Source: Xanthostigma xanthostigma
Taxonomy: Eukaryota; Arthropoda; Insecta; Raphidioptera; Raphidiidae
NCBI GenBank assembly: GCA_963575645.1
Contig: OY754464.1
Coordinates: 26,923,501-26,987,500, forward strand
Length of the DNA: 64,000 nt
Direction: 5' to 3'
Position numbers and translations under genes: made by a program. Position 1 is the first letter of the stretch; every line of letters begins with the position of its first letter. The notes under the pieces are model-generated. The model was not told where the DNA came from, ran no database searches, and saw only the letters and a program-made list of their open reading frames with translations. Of the stretch, positions 62,601 to 64,000 are shown piece by piece.

Positions 62601-64000
62601 TTTTTATATTTAAGTTTTAATGAACTTTTTTTGATCATCGTATAAACAGGTATATTAGTGCTGGGTTGCAGATAGGATTGTCAAAAAATTTGATTTGACA
62701 ATGACCTTAGATTGTGATCATACAATTATTATAGTTTCCATTCATCAGAAGCAGTCTAATGTCGTATTCAAACTCCCTGTCATCTAGAACTGCACTCACA
62801 CAAAAACAAAGGAGTGATCTACATAGAAAAGACCGCTTTTCAAGCTAAATTCTGATCAAAATACATAGAAAAACGTTGTTTCGAAGTGAGAAAACTGTAC
62901 AAAAAACGATGTTAAATACATGTAAACACAATTTAAGAAAAATATCGTTTCATTTGATCAGTTATTTTTCAAGTAAGATCGATTTCAAATTCTACAATGC
63001 TTTTCATATAGAGAAATATGTATGTTCACAATCTAAGAGCATTGTCAAATCAAATTTTTTGACAATCTTTTCAGCAATCCAGCATAGGAGTTTAATACTA
63101 CAAAACCGTGAAAAAATGTTATTTTTCTTCGAATAACTTCGAAGCTACTTGACCGATTGACTCCAAAATCTAATCAGATCTAAGTCTCAATAAACCCTTC
63201 CGAATACCGGAAACCCAATCTCAATCGGTTGTTTCTCTCCACAAATATCGCATGACAAAAATTTGTTTACACTCGCGCACGCGGGACGTCCAACCAAAAA
63301 TAGTCAGAATAGTTTCCTAGGACCCCAAAACGTCTACATCTAATAAAAACTCAATTTTCGAAAATTGAACCGAAAACAATTGCTTCCCTTTTTTGAAAAT
63401 TTTCAATAGCGGGAAGCTAATAATAATAATCTAAAACCAGGAGAAAAACAACCAGTAGCAAAATAAAATATCAATACATAAAACTGTAACAGGACCATTG
63501 TTAATTAAATTATCTTGCGAGTATTTGGGTATTTTATACATTTTAGACAATGAATTAATGTTTCCAGAATTTTTGCCTGTCTGGCTGCTTGTACCAGCAT
63601 CACTTGAAAATGGCGGGACTGATTTTGGTGAAACTGGTACCCAAATTTTAATTGATGGGATTAAGACGAGGTTTCGTTTAAAATCAACAAAGGCTAACAA
63701 ATTATATAATTAAAATTAAAAGTATATTCTATCGTAAGCAATTTATATGGATTAAAAAAATCCTTAAAAACTATATTTGATCCTTACTGCAAATTACAGA
63801 CGCTCGACAACTGGCAATATTAAACAATGAACAAACCTGGCAAACACTTCGACAACAATCGCGTGATGGTCTCCTTCTAATATTGCCCAGTTTCGATGCG
63901 GCAGGATTGCAATCGTCAAATATGCTGCAGTCGTAACGTAGATGTTAGCCGTCGGCAATTTAATACCTGACTCCGTTTCATCAACGTCGCGATCGTGCAA
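35270..64000 (-). CDS. Gp210: Nuclear pore membrane glycoprotein gp210 (NUP210), 5' end outside window
   Basis: Single-pass pore-membrane nucleoporin with a large Ig-like lumenal domain. Exons on the - strand in coding order: 63837-64000 (entered from outside), 62135-62425, 60355-60525, 59758-59969, 57817-58011, 55699-56819, 53953-54229, 51891-52217, 49317-49596, 47107-47299, 42074-42412, 40587-40811, 39993-40103, 39696-39849, 38479-38705, 38242-38409, 37032-37197, 35573-35641, 35270-35481. They sum to 4902 nt in frame, that is 1633 residues plus TAA. Recognition points: IPxAN-type strand KLPTANIYVTTAAYLTIAIL; EVQLKALGGDGNFLWSSSNG, close to vertebrate gp210 YEVQLLASGGSGNFSWSSS; BIG2-like VNPNGLVEGLKVGHTQVTG; a transmembrane segment; a Ser/Pro tail. 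All junctions are GT-AG and frame-consistent. Family length suggests about 240 N-terminal residues are missing. Introns hold most of the transposons in this half. Confidence 0.93.
35695..36634 (-). mobile_element. pogo/Tigger element relic with transposase piece (gp210 intron)
   Basis: Ends CAGTCAAAATCTGTTATAAC and the inverted GTAAACGGTTTTAGCTG, each flanked by TA. On the - strand, 35921 to 35700 reads PDDTFNADDTKLFYNMTPYG then LKFKGKNCSGRKTSK, the catalytic-domain region of pogo/Tigger transposases. Upstream, GKDASVNGVVEEW lies in another frame. A hAT MITE (36329-36600) is inserted in it. The left end is 53 bp upstream of the 35573-35641 exon. Confidence 0.8.
36329..36600. mobile_element. 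hAT MITE family N4, copy 2
   Basis: CAGGGGCGGGCAAA / TTTGCCCACGCCTG with the exact 8-bp duplication TTCTAAAC (36321-36328, 36601-36608). Inserted in the pogo relic, hence younger. Confidence 0.92.
37032..37197 (-). CDS. Gp210: gp210 transmembrane exon
   Basis: Encodes the end of the lumenal domain (VPIKTDITQKGLADSTCNVQ) and a hydrophobic segment VITIMLSLAIICFLIPLG that continues as YSFFM in the next exon. This is the single membrane span of gp210 near its C-terminus. Phase 0 in, phase 1 out. Confidence 0.9.
37198..38241. other. gp210 intron: microsatellites only
   Basis: Holds (ATCT)n at about 37506-37527 and (GA)n at about 37943-37956. No gene or bounded element is visible; 37540-37760 looks like an old repeat. 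Confidence 0.5.
38964..39190. repeat. inverted repeat, arms about 88 bp (gp210 intron)
   Basis: CTGGAAATATGCAAAAATG at left and CATTTTTGCATATTTCCAG at right; the arms pair through GGTCTGGCTAAAGGACGTCG with a loop of about 50 bp. Flanks GTTCCATCGAA (38808) and TTCGATGGAAC (39259) extend the symmetry, so the full element may be about 470 bp. Confidence 0.72.
39286..39536 (+). mobile_element. MITE family N1, subfamily a (gp210 intron)
   Basis: Same order of blocks as at 15446, ending ACGTTATCACGTC between A-runs. 160 bp from the 39696-39849 exon. Confidence 0.85.
40275..40525 (+). mobile_element. MITE family N1, subfamily a (gp210 intron)
   Basis: Almost identical to the 39286 copy, lying 0.7 kb away in the next intron and in the same orientation. 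The right end is about 60 bp from the 40587-40811 exon. Confidence 0.85.
41468..42010 (+). pseudogene. THAP zinc-finger relics (gp210 intron)
   Basis: Two pieces. At 41468 an ORF reads MGKTKQSGNACCVPGCYADG and stops at 41572. At 41823 MCCVHQCSNYKGFIFPKD then LELKKK, a TGA where THAP domains have Trp, and LHAIRREKAFAPSAKTIVCE. This is the C2CH pattern C-x-x-C...RRE...VCE of THAP DNA-binding domains, used by P-element and related transposases and some host factors. Decayed; the source element is not identified. Confidence 0.65.
43400..44385. repeat. direct duplication, unit about 300 bp, spaced about 670 bp
   Basis: TTACTCGCTCAATGGTTTAT through ATCATGGATACGAATTCATT occurs at about 43409-43690 and 44082-44368 with small indels, separated by AT-rich sequence and the palindrome 43879-44010. 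Confidence 0.78.
43879..44010. repeat. 132-bp palindrome without spacer
   Basis: 66-bp arms meeting at AATAAATTTATT with one mismatch. The arm phrase CGACCAATTTTTCAGACAA also occurs at 33821 inside the 33413-34798 element. Confidence 0.82.
45313..45355. repeat. hairpin ATGATGCTCG...CGAGCATCAT
   Basis: Ten-bp arms around TCAATAGGTGGCCACCTAGCGG, whose core GGTGGCCACC is itself palindromic; the words GATGCTAGTCA recur at 45147 and 45218. Confidence 0.6.
46004..46164. mobile_element. MITE family N2, copy 2 (gp210 intron)
   Basis: About 90% like 14572-14740; the left end lacks the TCGTTCCAA block, the right end CGGCTACTTGGAACGAACCT is intact. Confidence 0.75.
46342..47072. mobile_element. TA-flanked MITE with many CTAGTTTTAGCCGG subrepeats
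   Basis: Ends TGTTACGGTTAGAACC / GGTTCTAGCCGTAACA, TA on both sides. Both subterminal regions hold a dozen variants of the 14-16-bp word CTAGTTTTAGCCGG in both orientations. It ends 35 bp from the donor of the 47107-47299 exon. Confidence 0.78.
47357..48053 (+). mobile_element. PIF/Harbinger-like element carrying a MADF ORF (gp210 intron)
   Basis: TAA at 47354-47356 and 48054-48056; ends AGCTGGCCATACACGC and GCGTGTATGGCTTGCT, with GGTCTACC/GGTAGAC and further CCTGTACAGG words subterminally. Harbinger elements usually encode a DDE nuclease plus a Myb/MADF-like partner; here only the partner-like ORF is present. Confidence 0.8.
47606..47842 (+). CDS. small MADF-domain protein, element-borne
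   Basis: Open from ATG to TGA, 78 residues starting MALSTEEQHRVIAEFIELYK. The line FIELYKLEPCLWRIKSKEY, then KREAAYKKLVEKLKEI and KKINNLRSNVRKEK, is a full MADF domain (an alpha-helical DNA-binding fold of the Myb/SANT type). It lacks the C-terminal extension of typical Adf-1-like or Harbinger partner proteins. The following sequence (ARPKNASASSSS..., frame shifted) may be its lost continuation. Its place between inverted ends points to a transposon partner protein and not a host gene; expression is unknown. Confidence 0.7.
   Translation: MALSTEEQHRVIAEFIELYKLEPCLWRIKSKEYHDRGKREAAYKKLVEKLKEIDHTANKDAVVKKINNLRSNVRKEKV
48364..49053. mobile_element. piggyBac-like MITE (gp210 intron)
   Basis: TTAA at 48360-48363 and 49054-49057; ends GGGGTTACACTACCCAG and CTGGGTAGTGTAACTCC. 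The inverted symmetry continues through AAATAAGC, TTTACGAG and GGCGGATCAAAAAAA. Non-coding. Confidence 0.8.
49969..50632. mobile_element. inverted-repeat element with GC-rich (GGC)n ends
   Basis: ATATGAGCGCC / GGCGCTCATAT ends, followed inwards by GGCGGCGGCGCGCCG-type sequence on both sides: a sharp GC spike in AT-rich DNA. The middle is AT-rich and contains the inverted repeat 50251-50396. No target duplication identified. Confidence 0.6.
50251..50396. repeat. 48-bp perfect inverted repeat with structured loop
   Basis: Arms 50251-50298 and 50349-50396 are exact complements (ACCACAACAAGTTTATTAGT at the inner side). On the - strand the loop reads CTGAAGATGAGAGCATAGC then TCTCGAAATG, a small hairpin GAGAGC/GCTCTC between CTGAAGA and GAAA. 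Confidence 0.8.
50663..50912. mobile_element. MITE family N5, copy 1
   Basis: Ends TGAAGGGTACACGGGAAGAA / TTCTTCCCGTGTACCCTTCA; the middle half is shared, inverted, with 57460-57713. Confidence 0.8.
51129..51659. mobile_element. hAT MITE (CAAGGGCGTCGC ends)
   Basis: CAAGGGCGTCGC / GCGACGCCCTTG and the exact 8-bp duplication CTGAGTGA (51121-51128, 51660-51667). Poly-G and poly-C tracts lie just inside both ends. Confidence 0.88.
51891..54229 (-). CDS. Gp210: gp210 exons 53953-54229 and 51891-52217: BIG2-like domain
   Basis: The two exons join in phase 1 (SDII-H-VNPNGLVEG). The joined sequence VNPNGLVEGLKVGHTQVTG matches the bacterial Ig-like 2 (BIG2) fold known in gp210. The 1.7-kb intron between them holds three or four MITEs, one of which (52252-52775) begins only 34 bases upstream of the 3' splice site. 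Confidence 0.88.
52252..52775. mobile_element. hAT MITE family N3, full copy
   Basis: CAGTGATTTCCAAAGT and AGTTTGGGAGCCTCTG ends with exact 8-bp flanks ATCTAGAG (52244-52251, 52776-52783). It lies 34 bp upstream of the 3' splice site of the 51891-52217 exon. Confidence 0.9.
52893..53043. mobile_element. 151-bp TA-flanked MITE
   Basis: TCGTCGGTCTAATTTTAAAA / TTTTAAAATTAGACCGACGA with TA at both sides. Confidence 0.78.
53193..53795. mobile_element. MITE with about 65-bp ends
   Basis: CGCCATGGGAACTGATTCTA through GCTGTATATGCTTTAATCA at left pairs with TGATTAAAGCATATACAGC... at right. Inside, a - strand reading frame (53647-53520) carries MGNSKRHLIEGEQMFKANHI, a possible protein relic of the element; family not recognised. 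Confidence 0.65.
54480..54995. mobile_element. hAT MITE family N6, copy 1
   Basis: Ends TAGTGATGTGCCGGAT / ATATCCAGCACATAACTA with near-matching 8-bp flanks TGTTTTAC / GTTTTTAC. GCGGATACGGAT words near both ends. Confidence 0.7.
55430..55600. repeat. LINE 3'-end-like repeat
   Basis: CGACTGTGACAGACATATGG, then GACAAACAAGTGATTCCATA and a TTTTTATTTC end; related to 7640-7740. Just before it, 55150-55290 forms a rough inverted repeat around AAAACAAGTCGGAA. Confidence 0.4.
55699..56819 (-). CDS. Gp210: gp210 large internal exon
   Basis: The longest exon of the gene, 1121 bp, encodes about 373 lumenal residues starting GGPRPWLGRPSEH. It has several Ig-like repeats and sequons (for example DNITS, RNLTE) expected of a glycosylated lumenal protein. 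It begins in phase 1 and ends in phase 0 at GTGAGT. The other exons are 69-339 bp, so this one may be a fusion of ancestral exons. Confidence 0.9.
56871..57065 (+). mobile_element. MITE family N1, subfamily b (gp210 intron)
   Basis: TTGGTTGTCTGTAAAGTCGG to ACGTTATCACGTC; carries the ATATTTAATAATACATAACC block like 10249 and 60781. It begins about 50 bp upstream of the large exon 55699-56819. Confidence 0.82.
57140..57450. repeat. dispersed repeat R-A, copy 2
   Basis: Same block order as 6640-6985, about three quarters identical by eye. Confidence 0.55.
57460..57713. mobile_element. MITE family N5, copy 2 (inverted)
   Basis: TGAAGGGTACACGGGAAGAA to TACTTACCCTTCA with TA flanks. The inner GATCGTACCATTTACTTGCT is the complement of the 50663 copy. 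Confidence 0.8.
58084..58539. mobile_element. pogo/Tigger-like MITE
   Basis: CACCTATCCCCCGATTTACA / TGTAAATCGGGGGATGGGTG with TA on both sides; AAACGTGTAAATCG words inside. Confidence 0.75.
58984..59504. mobile_element. hAT MITE family N6, copy 2
   Basis: Over 85% like 54480-54995 by eye, with ends TAGTGATGTGCTGGAT / ATCCGGCACATCACTA. Flanking 8-mers do not match. An (AC)n microsatellite follows at about 59569-59590. Confidence 0.75.
60146..60256. mobile_element. MITE family N2, copy 3 (gp210 intron)
   Basis: AGTTCGTTCCAAGCATCCG / CGGCTGCTTGGAACGAACCT; lacks part of the middle. Confidence 0.75.
60545..61275 (+). mobile_element. LINE 3' end (jockey/CR1-type), split by an N1 MITE
   Basis: Before the MITE, + strand: HSHNTRNKKDICLPKRRCAK, then YGPNWLDIKLFNKLPCSV and LQIKKFYK. 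After it: TIKDYLTNEAFYSVDEFL and a stop. This is the conserved C-terminal end of insect jockey/CR1-like reverse transcriptases. The 3' UTR ends with AAAGAAATTATTATTATTAT, an (ATT)n tail. It lies in the gp210 intron antisense to the gene. The upstream part of the LINE is missing. Confidence 0.78.
60781..61035 (+). mobile_element. MITE family N1, subfamily b, inside the LINE
   Basis: ATTGGTTTTCTGTAGTCGG to ACGTTATCACGTC. The broken LINE reading frame shows the exact insertion site, in an A-run, which fixes the ends of the family. Confidence 0.85.
61586..61985. mobile_element. MITE (GCATTCACAAATTACGT ends) containing a LINE fragment
   Basis: GGGCATTCACAAATTACGTAAG / CCTCACGTAATTTGTGAAC-GCCC ends. 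In the middle, on the - strand (about 61835-61678), FIAVNYEIVCWGNSTRIDDI followed by LIMQKRIIRLM is the C-terminal WGNS...QK-IR motif of LINE reverse transcriptases. Confidence 0.68.
62659..63084. mobile_element. R-A element, best-preserved copy (gp210 intron)
   Basis: TGCTGGGTTGCAGATAGGAT at left and CAGCAATCCAGCA at right with about 60-bp inverted ends (GATTGTCAAAAAATTTGATT...), TAG on both sides. Matches 6640-6985 and 57140-57450. Confidence 0.68.
63135..63434. repeat. dispersed repeat R-B, copy 2 (gp210 intron)
   Basis: Same block order as 22822-23101, ending in TAATAATAATAAT: a microsatellite tail typical of LINE 3' ends. From 63435 to 63836 nothing is recognised apart from an open frame of 71 codons at 63498 without a known relative. 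Confidence 0.55.
63837..64000 (-). CDS. Gp210: gp210 first exon in window (cut by right edge)
   Basis: Reads in frame from the window edge: LHDRDVDETESGIKLPTANI and on to VVEVFA, an Ig-like strand pattern of the gp210 lumenal domain. It ends in phase 2 at a GTTTGT donor. The 3' splice site of this exon and the upstream exons with the signal peptide lie beyond 64000. Confidence 0.85.

Noticed and set aside
63431-63713. Overlapping open frames on both strands at 63.4-63.7 kb
   Set aside because: No recognisable domain; the + frame looks like translated repeat next to a (TAA)n tail.

Overview
The window is nuclear genomic DNA of an insect: AT-rich, with long introns full of small DNA transposons. 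The two host genes, DUF4817-type and Harbinger-type transposase relics and several repeat styles fit an insect. Lepidoptera is my best guess, from repeat tails such as the one at 27952-28166, but the order is not proven.

Two host genes converge on each other. The left half (4445-29102, + strand) holds a complete gene of 21 coding exons for a 1667-residue complement/alpha-2-macroglobulin family protein. It is an orthologue of Drosophila Macroglobulin complement-related (Mcr, TEP6): signal peptide, macroglobulin domains, an LDL-receptor class A module in the middle, and a thioester domain whose catalytic GCGEQ motif is replaced by DSAEH. All exon junctions keep frame and use GT-AG sites.

The right half (35270 to beyond 64000, - strand) holds 19 exons of the nuclear pore membrane glycoprotein gp210/NUP210. 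About 1633 C-terminal residues lie in the window, including the Ig-like/BIG2 lumenal part, the single transmembrane segment and a short Ser/Pro-rich pore-facing tail. The start and roughly the first 240 residues lie past the right edge, judging by usual family length.

Upstream of Mcr (1-4440) are a long perfect palindrome, a hAT MITE and a five-unit tandem array. The intergenic gap (29103-34990) holds MITEs, pogo-like remnants and a 1.4-kb terminal-inverted-repeat element with an internal duplication. No third host gene was found there.

Introns of both genes carry dozens of non-autonomous DNA transposons. Many have clear target duplications: hAT (8 bp), Tc1/mariner/pogo (TA), piggyBac-like (TTAA) and PIF/Harbinger (TAA/TTA). 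Several are nested. Decayed or partial coding pieces of mobile elements include DUF4817 transposases, a Harbinger transposase start, an intact-looking small MADF-domain ORF inside a Harbinger-like element, THAP zinc-finger relics, a pogo/Tigger transposase relic and LINE reverse transcriptase ends. I see no operons, CRISPR arrays, functional RNA genes or convincing new defence or biosynthetic system. The most unusual material is in repeat architecture and in the divergent features of the Mcr protein.
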